Origin: G963668605 sp963668605
Lineage (GTDB): Bacteria; Acidobacteriota; Terriglobia; Bryobacterales; Bryobacteraceae
Assembly: GCA_963668605.1 (NCBI GenBank)
Contig: OY764903.1
Location: forward strand, 124,001-188,000
Length of the DNA stretch: 64,000 bases
Direction of reading: 5' to 3'
The position numbers were made by a program, and so were the translations under genes. Below, in pieces: positions 16,625 through 25,146 of this stretch. The notes beneath the pieces were generated by a model. That model saw nothing but the letters and a program-made list of their open reading frames with translations, had not been told where the DNA came from and did not search any database. Every line of letters starts with the position of its first letter. Within the stretch, counting starts at the first letter, position 1.

Positions 16625-17854
16625 TTATCCCTCGTGTATGCTTCGTTTGGCTGGATCGTAGACCATGCGCCGGCCGCGGATCAGCGCCTCGTCGGCCATG
16701 ATGGCCGCCACCGAATGCGAATAGCCCGAATCGATGGACGCATTGGGCTGTTTCCGCGAGCGCAGGCACTCTAACCAGTTCTTCATATGCGGTGTGCTCT
16801 CGGCATTCGGAATCGATTCGCCTGGTTTGATCTTGTTCGCTTCGCCGGAACCCTCGCCACTGATTGTCCAGGGCTTGTCCCAACTCCAGCGCGTGGCGTC
16901 GAGCGTACCGCGCGTCCCGAAAAACTTCATGAAGTTGTTGGCGCTGTTGCCGAAGCTGGTGCTGTAGCGCACTAGAAAACCCTCGGGGTATTCGAGTATG
17001 GTTTCCACCGAATCGGGCGCGTTGCGCGCATCCTTCCAGCGGTAGATGCCGCCGAGCGTGACGACGCGTTTTGGCGCTGTGGCGCCGGTGACGAAGTGTA
17101 CCAGGTCGATGAAGTGCACCATCAGGTTGGAGTGCGGTCCGCGCGAGAAATCGCGATAACCATACCAGGCGCCGTACTGATCCTTATCGAAAGCGCGGTA
17201 CTTGCGCTGCATCAGAAAGCCCTTCCAGTCGACATCCTTCTCCGTGAGTTGACGGTCGCCGTACTGGTGCCAGTAGGGCCGGTAGGAGTTGCGCGATTGC
17301 TCGATCTTGAGCATTGGACCGAGTCCGCCGGAGCGAACGAACTCTCGTGCGGCGACAGAATGTGGATAGCTGCGGATCTGCGTGCCGCACTGCACGATGC
17401 GGTCGCTCTTCTTGACGGCGTCAACGGCGGAAATCAGCTCTTTCATGTCCATAGCGAGCGGCTTTTCGACATAGACGTCCTTGCCCGCGCGCACCGCGGC
17501 GGCGAGTTGCGTCGAGTGCTGGTGGTCCGGCGTGCTGATCACTACGGCGTCGAGGTCGCGGGCCGCAAACAGCTCCTGATAGCGAATGAATTGAGCCGGC
17601 GCCGTGCCCGTGGCTTCTTTGACTGCCGCGATGGCCGCGTCGCGCTGGGCATTCCACGTGTCGCAAATCGCGGTGATTGCGCAGTTTGTATCTTTGCTGT
17701 ATTGTTGCACTTCCTTGAGCAAGCCGCGGCTGCCGCAGCCGAGAATGCCGATGCGGATGCGCTCGTTTGCCCCAGCCACGCGATTGTAGGAGGCGGCGGT
17801 CATCGAGGCGGCGATGAAAATGCGCCGCGAGAGGGCGGGCGGGCATGCGATCAT
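16625..17854 (-). CDS. Gfo/Idh/MocA family oxidoreductase, exported
   Basis: 409-aa oxidoreductase-like protein; first gene of the leftward trio. The start at 17854 gives MIACPPALSRRIFIAASMTAASYNRVAG, a Tat-like signal with the RR pair slightly inside. Rossmann motif: RIGILGCGSRGLLKEV; EKP motif: VYVEKPLAMDMKE; C-terminal domain block: WYGYRDFSRGPHSNLMVHFIDLVHF. The frame is open for another 165 nt upstream but runs into the repeat region and is not protein-like there. It is the third Tat-type member of this family in the window. Confidence 0.85.
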   Translation of the reverse strand: MIACPPALSRRIFIAASMTAASYNRVAGANERIRIGILGCGSRGLLKEVQQYSKDTNCAITAICDTWNAQRDAAIAAVKEATGTAPAQFIRYQELFAARDLDAVVISTPDHQHSTQLAAAVRAGKDVYVEKPLAMDMKELISAVDAVKKSDRIVQCGTQIRSYPHSVAAREFVRSGGLGPMLKIEQSRNSYRPYWHQYGDRQLTEKDVDWKGFLMQRKYRAFDKDQYGAWYGYRDFSRGPHSNLMVHFIDLVHFVTGATAPKRVVTLGGIYRWKDARNAPDSVETILEYPEGFLVRYSTSFGNSANNFMKFFGTRGTLDATRWSWDKPWTISGEGSGEANKIKPGESIPNAESTPHMKNWLECLRSRKQPNASIDSGYSHSVAAIMADEALIRGRRMVYDPAKRSIHEG

Positions 17855-17942
17855 GCCAGAATCATATCTCAATCCACTCTCCAAGGCAGGGCCGGACTGT
17901 TCCCGCCGGTTCGGAGTGAGGTCTCCGCGGCCGCTCACGTCG

Positions 17943-18077
17943 AACAGTGCCGTGAGCGCTAGCGACCGGAGGCTGGCATACTTCAATTCTGTTGAGAACT
18001 CCCATGGAAGGTTCCACAAACATCGACGAGAGGTGACTAAATCGTAGCCTCCGGTCGCTTGCGCTCACGGCACCGTT
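17943..18077. repeat. REP-like palindromic element, copy 2 (arms in opposite order)
   Basis: Arms at 17943-17973 and 18047-18077, 29 of 31 positions complementary, separated by 73 nt. Here the GGAGGC ends face inward, the reverse of copies 1 and 3, as if two half elements lay tail to tail. Both arms carry CTCACGG / CCGTGAG where other copies have CTCCCGG / CCGGGAG, so the change is compensated. It fills most of the gene-free stretch 17855-18256; the rest of that stretch (18078-18256) shows nothing recognisable before the GGT ribosome binding site. Confidence 0.85.
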
Positions 18078-18256
18078 ATGAGGTGTGGCGCCGGGTGTAA
18101 CGATCCGATTGACGCGAGATGCATTCGCAACGCCAGCGACAGGATGAGCCAAAGAGCAGGCGCTCCCGTTGAACGATAAGCGGAATGTTCCCCTGCCACC
18201 TGGAAGCCGGATTTGTCTTGGAGACGAGCGATCTCAATCCTATACTGGGAGGATCC

Positions 18257-19942
18257 ATGCGAATCACAGCGCCCGCTCTCCTGGCTTTTTCGATTGTGCT
18301 GGCCGCACAGGAGGTTTCGCAGAGCGGACTGGAACTGAGCGCGCCACGGCCGATGGTGAGCCAGCCCGAACGCGCGCCGCACGCAATGGTCGCCAGTGCT
18401 CACGAACTCGCCTCACAAGCCGGACTCGAAGTGCTGCGCAAGGGCGGCAATGCCGTGGATGCCGCCGTGGCCATCGGATTCGCCCTCGCCGTAGTGCATC
18501 CTGAGGCGGGCAACATCGGCGGCGGCGGCTACATGTTGGTGCGCATGGCCGATGGACGCACGGCCGCGATCGATTACCGCGAGACCGCGCCGGCCTCGGC
18601 CGGGCCCGGCATGTTCAAGGATTCCCGCGAAGCCCGTGTCGGCTACAAAGCGTCGGCGGTGCCCGGCACCGTAGCCGGACTCGCGATGGCGCATAAGATG
18701 TTCGGTGCGAAAGCTTGGCGCGACGATCTGGAGCCAGCGCGCGTGTTGGCGTACAGAGGTTTTCCCGCCTCGCAACGCATGGAACTGATTCTGGCGTTAC
18801 AAGTGCCGGTTATGTCGCAGTTTCCCGAGTCGGCCCGGATCTTTCTGCATGGCGCAAAAGTTCCGCTGAAGCAGGGCGAAATTCTGCGTCAGGCGGATCT
18901 GGCGGCGACAATCGAGCGCATGCAGAAGCAAGGTTGGCGGGAATTTTACGAAGGCCGCACCGCGCGCCTGATCGATGCGGACATGAAGGCGCACGGCGGC
19001 ACGATCTCCTACGACGACCTGAAAAACTACAAGGCACTGCTTCGTGAACCGTTGCAAGGCAGCTATCGTGGTCATCCGATTCTGACGATGCCGCCTTCGA
19101 CCAGCGGCGGCCTGGCGCTGTTGGAGATGCTGAATATTCTCGAGTGTTTTCCGATGCGCCTGGGCATGGAGGGTTCGGTCGAATCGCGCCATTTGCAGAT
19201 TGAAGCGATGCGCCGGGCCTACCGCGACCGCAGCCTCTACGCCGCCGATCCCGATTTCGTGAAGGTGCCGGTCGAGATGCTCGCCAGCAAGGCGCACGCA
19301 AAAGAACTAGCGGCAGGCATACACAGGCACCGCGCCACTGCCACGGGGGAACTCGGCATGGAACCCGGCGGCAACGAGTCCGGCGATACGACGCATTTCA
19401 CGGTGGTGGATGCGGCCGGAAATGTCGTGTCGAATACCTATACGCTGAATGGCTTCTATGGTTCGCAGGTGGTCGTCAAGGGCAGCGGCGTGCTGCTCAA
19501 CGACATCATGAGCGGGTTCGCGACGCGGTCGGGCGGATCCAAGAATCTGGTGCAGCCCGGCAAGCGGCCAATCTCCTCGATGACGCCCGTGATCGCGCTG
19601 CACGCCGATGGCAAGCCGTGGTTCGCGCTCGGTTCGCCCGGGGCGGCGACGATTCCAAACACCGTGTTCCAGGTGATCGTCAACATCATCGATTTCAGGA
19701 TGTCGCTGCGCGATGCGGTGGAGTTTCCCCGTATTCACCACCAATACATTCCCGATCGCGTGGATGCGGAGCCGGGCGCGATAGTCTTCGACGTGGCGGA
19801 GAAATTGAAATCGATGGGGCACACATTGAATCCGAAGCTGCGCTCGCAAGGCGATGTGCACGCCATCATGATAGAAAGCCCGTCCAACTGGCGCTTGGGC
19901 TGGTCGGACGGGCGTCGTGGCGGGAGAGCGTTGGGTTACTGA
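18257..19942 (+). CDS. ggt: Gamma-glutamyltransferase, periplasmic
   Basis: 561-aa proenzyme that cleaves itself and then hydrolyses or transfers the gamma-glutamyl group of glutathione and related peptides. Signal peptide at residues 1-17. Arg108 in IDYRETAP is the substrate carboxylate ligand; Thr378 in TTHFTVVD is the autocleavage site and nucleophile; GSPGAATIPNTV is the oxyanion region. The stretch between MSGFATR and KRPISSM is about nine residues shorter than in Escherichia coli GGT, so the lid loop appears reduced. ATG at 18257 has GGGAGG in front; an upstream in-frame ATG at 18185 would add 24 unlikely residues. It ends 1 nt before a convergent gene. Confidence 0.93.
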   Translation: MRITAPALLAFSIVLAAQEVSQSGLELSAPRPMVSQPERAPHAMVASAHELASQAGLEVLRKGGNAVDAAVAIGFALAVVHPEAGNIGGGGYMLVRMADGRTAAIDYRETAPASAGPGMFKDSREARVGYKASAVPGTVAGLAMAHKMFGAKAWRDDLEPARVLAYRGFPASQRMELILALQVPVMSQFPESARIFLHGAKVPLKQGEILRQADLAATIERMQKQGWREFYEGRTARLIDADMKAHGGTISYDDLKNYKALLREPLQGSYRGHPILTMPPSTSGGLALLEMLNILECFPMRLGMEGSVESRHLQIEAMRRAYRDRSLYAADPDFVKVPVEMLASKAHAKELAAGIHRHRATATGELGMEPGGNESGDTTHFTVVDAAGNVVSNTYTLNGFYGSQVVVKGSGVLLNDIMSGFATRSGGSKNLVQPGKRPISSMTPVIALHADGKPWFALGSPGAATIPNTVFQVIVNIIDFRMSLRDAVEFPRIHHQYIPDRVDAEPGAIVFDVAEKLKSMGHTLNPKLRSQGDVHAIMIESPSNWRLGWSDGRRGGRALGY

Positions 19943-19943
19943 T

Positions 19944-20900
19944 CTACAGGCTTGCGGACTTGCGCGGCGATTTCTTCGCCGTGCCTTCGCGGAAGAACTG
20001 CTCGACGTCGGCCTGTGGGACCGAGAGCCCGAGTTTCATCGTGTTGCCACTAGTGGAGACGGTGAGCGAGTCGAGCAGCTTGACCACCTGATCGGCGCCC
20101 GGCTTCTCGCGGTTCATCTGGAGCATGCTTGCCGCGAACTGCACCACGTTCATCAGCGCTACTGCGTCTTTGTCGGAGCGCGTCACCGCCTCGCCCGTGA
20201 TCTCCACGGTGGAGCCGAGCCGGATGCCGCCGCTGGTCTGCTGAATCGACTCCAGCATGTTGGTGTTCATGTTTCCGCCGCCCACTTTCGGTGCGGGCAA
20301 GCTGCCGGTGAAACTGCTCAACGGTGCGTTGCTGAAGAACCACGCATCGTGCAGTCCGCTGAGCGTTGCGATCCTACTGACGGTGGTGGAATCGGGCGTG
20401 GGCGCCGCGCCCCGGCTGCGGTCGATCGCAGCTTTCACGTTGGCTTCGTCGCCGATCAGCACAATGCTGTAATTCAGCAACGCGAAGAGCCCCTTGTCGG
20501 AGGCCTTCGCAGAGCGGATCGTGTCGACGCCCTGATACTTAACGACGACTGCGCCGTGTGCTTGGGCAACCGCCAGAATGCGAGTCATGTCGAAGACTCC
20601 GCGCACCGCCACGAGTCCAGTGCCGTGCGGCTGCGGATTCGCTGTGGCCATCAGGATCTGCGAAACGTCGCGGCGTGGATCGAATCCCGTCGCGGCGACC
20701 ATCTCGTTGAAGCTCTTTTCATCCTTCTGCATTTGCGCGAGGAGGAACTGGCCGAACGGAGAACCTTTGGCGCGATCCACATTGATGCCGGAGATCACCT
20801 GCGCGCCGGGCATGATCAGATTGACGAGTGCGCTGTCCGCGGCCGGCAGCGAAATCGCGGCGGCCATCAGGGCAAGCAGAAAGTTTCTGGCGGTTTTCAT
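19944..20900 (-). CDS. Secreted protein of unknown function
   Basis: 318-aa protein with a signal peptide (MKTARNFLLALMAAAISLPAA). The mature part looks like alternating alpha/beta (NLIMPGAQVISGINVDRAKGSPFGQFLLAQM, then ILMATANPQ and GLVAVRGVFDMTRIL). A similar pattern is seen in predicted exported proteins of Acidobacteriota, but no named domain is recognised. ATG at 20900 is preceded by GAGGG at a good distance; a TTG two codons upstream is in frame. Function unknown. Confidence 0.7.
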   Translation of the reverse strand: MKTARNFLLALMAAAISLPAADSALVNLIMPGAQVISGINVDRAKGSPFGQFLLAQMQKDEKSFNEMVAATGFDPRRDVSQILMATANPQPHGTGLVAVRGVFDMTRILAVAQAHGAVVVKYQGVDTIRSAKASDKGLFALLNYSIVLIGDEANVKAAIDRSRGAAPTPDSTTVSRIATLSGLHDAWFFSNAPLSSFTGSLPAPKVGGGNMNTNMLESIQQTSGGIRLGSTVEITGEAVTRSDKDAVALMNVVQFAASMLQMNREKPGADQVVKLLDSLTVSTSGNTMKLGLSVPQADVEQFFREGTAKKSPRKSASL

Positions 20901-20955
20901 AAGCAACCCTCACTCACCTGAACGCTCTACGGATTCCGAAAGTTCCCGAAAAGAT

Positions 20956-22089
20956 TCAACGAACCGGAACCTGCTCTACAATCTCGATGCCGAACGCTTC
21001 CAATCCCACCACTTTGCGCGGATGATTCGTCAACAGCCGTACCCGGCGCAGTCCGAGATCCGACAGGATCTGAGCGCCGATGCCGACTTCATGTTGTAGC
21101 AAACGCTGCCCGTCCGGCGTCGTGTAATGCAGAAACGCGCGGCCATGTGAAACCATGCGCGGCAGCCCGAGTCCCTGCGGCTCAATCTGCGCGCCCTGTC
21201 CGGTCTGGTGCAGATAGACGAGCACGCCGCGGTCGGCCTCCGCGATGGCGGCCATCGAGTCACGCACCAGCCTGTGGCAGTCGCATTCGGTGGAACTGAA
21301 GATGTCGCCGTAAACGCAGTGCGTGTGCATGCGCACCAGCACAGGGTCCGGCCCGGATACCTCGCCGCGCACCAGCGCCATGTGCATCTCGGGCTCCAGG
21401 TTGCTCGAGTAGGAAATGGTCTTGAACTCGCCGAACTCCGTTTTAAGACAGCCCTCGGCGGCGCGGCGTATGAAGCGCTCGTGCTGCAAGCGGTAACGGA
21501 TCAGATCGGCGACCGAGATCATCTTCATGTCGTGCTTGCGGCAGAACTCCTGGAGTTGGGGGACGCGCGCCATGGATCCATCGTCGTTCATGACTTCGCA
21601 AATCACACCGCCGGGCGAGAGGCCGGCCATGCGCGCCAGGTCGACGCCCGCCTCCGTCTGTCCGGCACGCACCAGCACGCCGCCCTCACGGGCGCGTAAC
21701 GGAAAGACGTGGCCGGGACGGGCGAGGTCGGTGGGGCGCGCGTTGGGGTCCATCGCGACTCGGATTGTGTGCGCGCGGTCGGCGGCCGAGATGCCGGTGG
21801 TCACGCCCTCGCTCGCGTCAATGGCTTCACAAAAAGCGGTGCCGAAGCGTGCGGTGTTGTTGCGCGACATCAGCGGCAGTGCAAGCTGATCGCAGCGTTC
21901 CGGCGGCAGCGCCAGGCAGATCAGGCCACGTCCGTGTGTGACCATGAAATTGATGATCTCGGGGGTGATTTTTTCGGCGGCGACGGTCAGATCACCTTCA
22001 TTCTCGCGGTCCTCGTCGTCGACGACGATGAGCATACGGCCGGCGCGAAAGTCTTCGAGCGCCGCTGGTATCGAAGCAAATGGCATCAT
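20956..22089 (-). CDS. ribBA: Bifunctional RibBA: DHBP synthase with altered GTP cyclohydrolase II domain
   Basis: 377-aa riboflavin biosynthesis protein. The N-terminal DHBP synthase domain (residues 1-200) is complete: DDEDRENEGDL, THGRGLICLAL and RPGHVFPLRAREGGVL. The C-terminal GTP cyclohydrolase II domain keeps the three zinc cysteines (Cys258, Cys269, Cys271 in CVYGDIFSSTECDC). The canonical RQEGRGIGL segment, however, reads HQTGQGAQI (294-302), losing the Glu and both Arg. DHBP synthase activity is expected; cyclohydrolase activity is doubtful. Two Met codons start the protein; the second (22086) lies 7 nt after a GATAAT. Confidence 0.9.
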   Translation of the reverse strand: MMPFASIPAALEDFRAGRMLIVVDDEDRENEGDLTVAAEKITPEIINFMVTHGRGLICLALPPERCDQLALPLMSRNNTARFGTAFCEAIDASEGVTTGISAADRAHTIRVAMDPNARPTDLARPGHVFPLRAREGGVLVRAGQTEAGVDLARMAGLSPGGVICEVMNDDGSMARVPQLQEFCRKHDMKMISVADLIRYRLQHERFIRRAAEGCLKTEFGEFKTISYSSNLEPEMHMALVRGEVSGPDPVLVRMHTHCVYGDIFSSTECDCHRLVRDSMAAIAEADRGVLVYLHQTGQGAQIEPQGLGLPRMVSHGRAFLHYTTPDGQRLLQHEVGIGAQILSDLGLRRVRLLTNHPRKVVGLEAFGIEIVEQVPVR

Positions 22090-22093
22090 ATCT

Positions 22094-22134
22094 ATTATCC
22101 CATTCGTGGCCCGCCCGCCATCCCGCTGTATAAT
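22094..22134. promoter_or_regulatory. Divergent promoter region between ribBA and the ATPase-SPFH operon
   Basis: On the plus strand TGTATAAT places a perfect TATAAT at 22129-22134, 46 nt before the TTG start at 22181. On the minus strand GATAAT occupies 22099-22094, 4 nt before the first and 7 nt before the second Met codon of ribBA, so that transcript may be leaderless. The two -10 elements are about 30 nt apart and their RNA polymerases would compete. Confidence 0.45.
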
Positions 22135-22180
22135 TCCAGTTTGGCGTGACGCGGCATGATAGAGGGCGGGAGGCTACCGG

Positions 22181-25138
22181 TTGGACGACGAACAAAAAGA
22201 GCGATTGCGTTATTTCGGGTTTGCAGGGTTCGTCGGAATCCTGCTGCTGCTGAATCTGACGGGCATCTGGAAGACCGTGTTTGGCATCGACACGGCGGCC
22301 ATTTTGACGGTGCTCGCGGGCTACCGCATCTTCTATAACTCGATCTCGGCGCTTTTTGAAAAGCATATCTCCGCCGATCTTGCGATCTGCGTTGCTGTGA
22401 TCGCCGCACTCGCCGTCGGCGAGTATCTGGCCGCGGCCGAGGCGATGTTCATCATGCTGCTGGGCGAAGGGCTCGAAGCCTATGCCGCCGGGCGCACTTC
22501 CGCCGCCATCCACCGCTTCGTCGAACAATTGCCGCGGCGCGCAAGGCGGATCCACAATGGCGTGGAACAGGATGTCGATGCGGCCACGCTCGCCGTGGAC
22601 GATCTGATCGAGGTGCGTGCGGGCGAACGCATTCCCGCCGACGGGCGCATCACGCTGGGCGTCTCGAGTGTCGACGAGAGCGCGATCACCGGCGAAGCCC
22701 TGCCGTGTGATAAGCAGCCCGGCGATGAGGTTTTTTCGGGAACGATCAACGGCCACGAGTTGTTGCGCATCGAGGTGATTCGCGCGGGATCGGAGACAAC
22801 GCTGGCGCGTGTGATCGCGCTGGTAGAGGAGGCGAAGGAGCGCCGCGCTCCCGTGGAACGCCAGGCGGACCGCTACGCGCAATACTTTCTGCCCGCTTTG
22901 CTGCTGGCCGGCGGCGCGACGTTCTACTTCACCGGCGACTGGCTGCGCACGGTCGCGGTGCTGCTGGTGGCTTGCCCGTGCGCCTTGATTCTGGCAACGC
23001 CGACTGCGATGGTCGCCGCGATTGGAGGCTTGGCACGGCGCGGTATTCTCGTGCGCGGCGGGACGGTTTTGCAGCTCGCCGCCAAGGTCGACACGGTCGT
23101 TTTCGACAAGACCGGCACGGTGACGGAAGGGCGCTTCGAGATTTTGCGGATACTCACGCTGGGCGGGAGCGAGGAAGATTTGCTGCGCCTGGCAGCCGCG
23201 GCCGAACGCGCTTCCGAGCACATGCTCGCGCGTGTGATTGTCGACGAAGCCAAGCGGCGCGGCATTTCGATTCCGGACCCGGACGAGGCGCGCGTGCTGC
23301 CGGGCCGCGGCGCCGAGTGTGTCTGGAACGGACGGACGATTCGAGCCGGCAACGCTGCGTTTCTCGCCGCCCACGAAATTTCCGGCACCGCCAGCCTGCT
23401 GGAGGAAGCCGACCAACTCGGCGCGACCGCCGTGCTGGTCGCCGAAGATGGACGGCTGGCCGGAGCGATCCTGCTGCGCGACCGGATTCGCGCGGGCATC
23501 CGTGAAGCCGTCGCTGAACTGCCCTCTTATGAGATCTCGCATCAGGTGATGTTGACCGGCGACCGGCGCCGCGCGGCCGAAGCGATCTCGCGCGAGATCG
23601 GCATTCCACACGTCGAAGCCGAATTGCTGCCCGAAGAGAAGCTCGACCGCATACGCCAGTTCGTCGCGCAAGGGCGCCACGTTGCGATGGTGGGCGACGG
23701 CATCAACGACGCTCCTGCATTGGCCGCGGCGCATGTCGGAATCGCCGTTGCCGGCGCTACCGACGTGACTGCGGAAGCGGCCGGCGTTGTCTATATGGGG
23801 CGCTCGCTGGACAAGCTTCCAGCGCTTTTCGACGTGAGCCGGCGCGCCGTGAATACGGCCTGGCAGAATATCTATCTGTTTGCCGGAGTGGTCAACGTGC
23901 TTGCGGTGCTGGCGTGCGCCACAGGGCGCCTGGGCCCGCTCGGCGCGGCCTTCACGCACCAACTCTCGTCCTTTTTCGTGATGCTCAATTCGCTGCGCTT
24001 GCTGCGCGTGAGCAAGGCTTCGGGATCGAAGTGGCGCGAACGCCTGCCGGGTTGGGTCGAAGCCTTGCGCGGCATGGCGGCCTCGTTCCATCCTTCCGAG
24101 GCGTTTGCGGCGCTCGTAGCCCGGCGGCGGCAACTGGCCAAACCTGCGCTGTGTCTCGCGTTGGCCGCGCTGGTTCTGAACGGCTTCTATATTTTGCGTC
24201 CGGAAGAGGTCGGCGTCATCGAACGTTTCGGCAGAAAGGTGCTGCCATACGGAGAGCCTGGGCTGCACTACAAATTGCCCTGGCCGGTTGAACGCCTGAC
24301 CCGGATTCAGGCGCGGCAGGTGCGTACCGTGGAGATCGGCTTCCGTTCGGCTACGGTCTCGCCCGACGCGGAACCCGCGGCGTATGAGTGGAACGTGCAG
24401 CATCGCTCGGGGCGCTTTCAACGCAAACCCGAAGAGTCGCTCATGTTGACCGGCGATCAGAACATGATCGAGTTGACCGCGACAATTCACTATCGCCTGT
24501 CGAAGGCCGACGACTATCTCTTCCGGCAACTCGACGGCGAAGTCACGGTGCGCACGGCAGCGGAGTCCGTGATGCAAGGGGCGACCGCCTCCACGCCGCT
24601 CGACAGCGTTCTTACGCTGGGTCGCCGGGAACTCGAACAGCGAGTGAAACAGGAACTGCAGCAGCGTTTGGAGCGCTATGGTGCGGGCATTGAGATCCTG
24701 TCCGTGAGGCTACTCGATGTTCATCCATCGCAGGAAGTGGTGGATGCGTTCCGCGACGTTTCCGGCGCCTTCGAGGAGAAGAACCGGCTTGTGAACGAGG
24801 CGGAAGCCTATCGCAACGAACAGGTGGCGCTGGCGCGCGGCAATGCGCAGGCTCGTGTGGAAACATCGAAGGGCTATTCCCTGGGCAAGCAGAATCGGGC
24901 GACCGGCGACGCCAGCCGCTTCCGGCTCGCGGAAGAGGCCTATCGAAGTAGTCCGGGCGTTACCGAAACGCGGCTCTATCTGGAAGCGATGGAGCAGGTG
25001 CTGCCGGGCAAAAAGAAGATGATTGTCGACTCCAGGAACGGACGGCGTCACCTGGTGTTGCTGGAAGACGGCGTCGAACTGGGACCGGCGGCCGCGCCGG
25101 TCATGGCGCCGCAGAGATCGATGGTTCCCGAGGATTGA
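22181..25138 (+). CDS. P1B-type metal ATPase fused to an HflK-like SPFH/Band 7 domain
   Basis: 985-aa fusion. Residues 1-610 are a P1B heavy-metal ATPase: TGE at 170-172, CPC metal site in the membrane at 265-267, phosphorylation motif DKTGT at 309-313, TGD at 459-461, GDGINDAP at 505-512. The HP motif reads SEHM (His kept, Pro lost), and no N-terminal CxxC metal-binding domain is present. A further membrane segment (about 655-672) leads into an HflK-like SPFH domain (673-900: RPEEVGVIERFGRKVLP, GLHYKLPWPVERL, LMLTGDQNMIE) with a coiled coil. The TTG start is fixed by GGGAGG 7 nt upstream. One uninterrupted frame and no internal start signal argue for a true fusion. Metal and role are unknown. 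Confidence 0.9.
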   Translation: MDDEQKERLRYFGFAGFVGILLLLNLTGIWKTVFGIDTAAILTVLAGYRIFYNSISALFEKHISADLAICVAVIAALAVGEYLAAAEAMFIMLLGEGLEAYAAGRTSAAIHRFVEQLPRRARRIHNGVEQDVDAATLAVDDLIEVRAGERIPADGRITLGVSSVDESAITGEALPCDKQPGDEVFSGTINGHELLRIEVIRAGSETTLARVIALVEEAKERRAPVERQADRYAQYFLPALLLAGGATFYFTGDWLRTVAVLLVACPCALILATPTAMVAAIGGLARRGILVRGGTVLQLAAKVDTVVFDKTGTVTEGRFEILRILTLGGSEEDLLRLAAAAERASEHMLARVIVDEAKRRGISIPDPDEARVLPGRGAECVWNGRTIRAGNAAFLAAHEISGTASLLEEADQLGATAVLVAEDGRLAGAILLRDRIRAGIREAVAELPSYEISHQVMLTGDRRRAAEAISREIGIPHVEAELLPEEKLDRIRQFVAQGRHVAMVGDGINDAPALAAAHVGIAVAGATDVTAEAAGVVYMGRSLDKLPALFDVSRRAVNTAWQNIYLFAGVVNVLAVLACATGRLGPLGAAFTHQLSSFFVMLNSLRLLRVSKASGSKWRERLPGWVEALRGMAASFHPSEAFAALVARRRQLAKPALCLALAALVLNGFYILRPEEVGVIERFGRKVLPYGEPGLHYKLPWPVERLTRIQARQVRTVEIGFRSATVSPDAEPAAYEWNVQHRSGRFQRKPEESLMLTGDQNMIELTATIHYRLSKADDYLFRQLDGEVTVRTAAESVMQGATASTPLDSVLTLGRRELEQRVKQELQQRLERYGAGIEILSVRLLDVHPSQEVVDAFRDVSGAFEEKNRLVNEAEAYRNEQVALARGNAQARVETSKGYSLGKQNRATGDASRFRLAEEAYRSSPGVTETRLYLEAMEQVLPGKKKMIVDSRNGRRHLVLLEDGVELGPAAAPVMAPQRSMVPED

Positions 25139-25146
25139 AACGGACA

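Noticed and set aside
21998..24577. 859-codon leftward open frame
   Set aside because: Antisense to the ATPase part of the fusion gene and running into ribBA in another frame; no domain pattern, typical GC-rich shadow.
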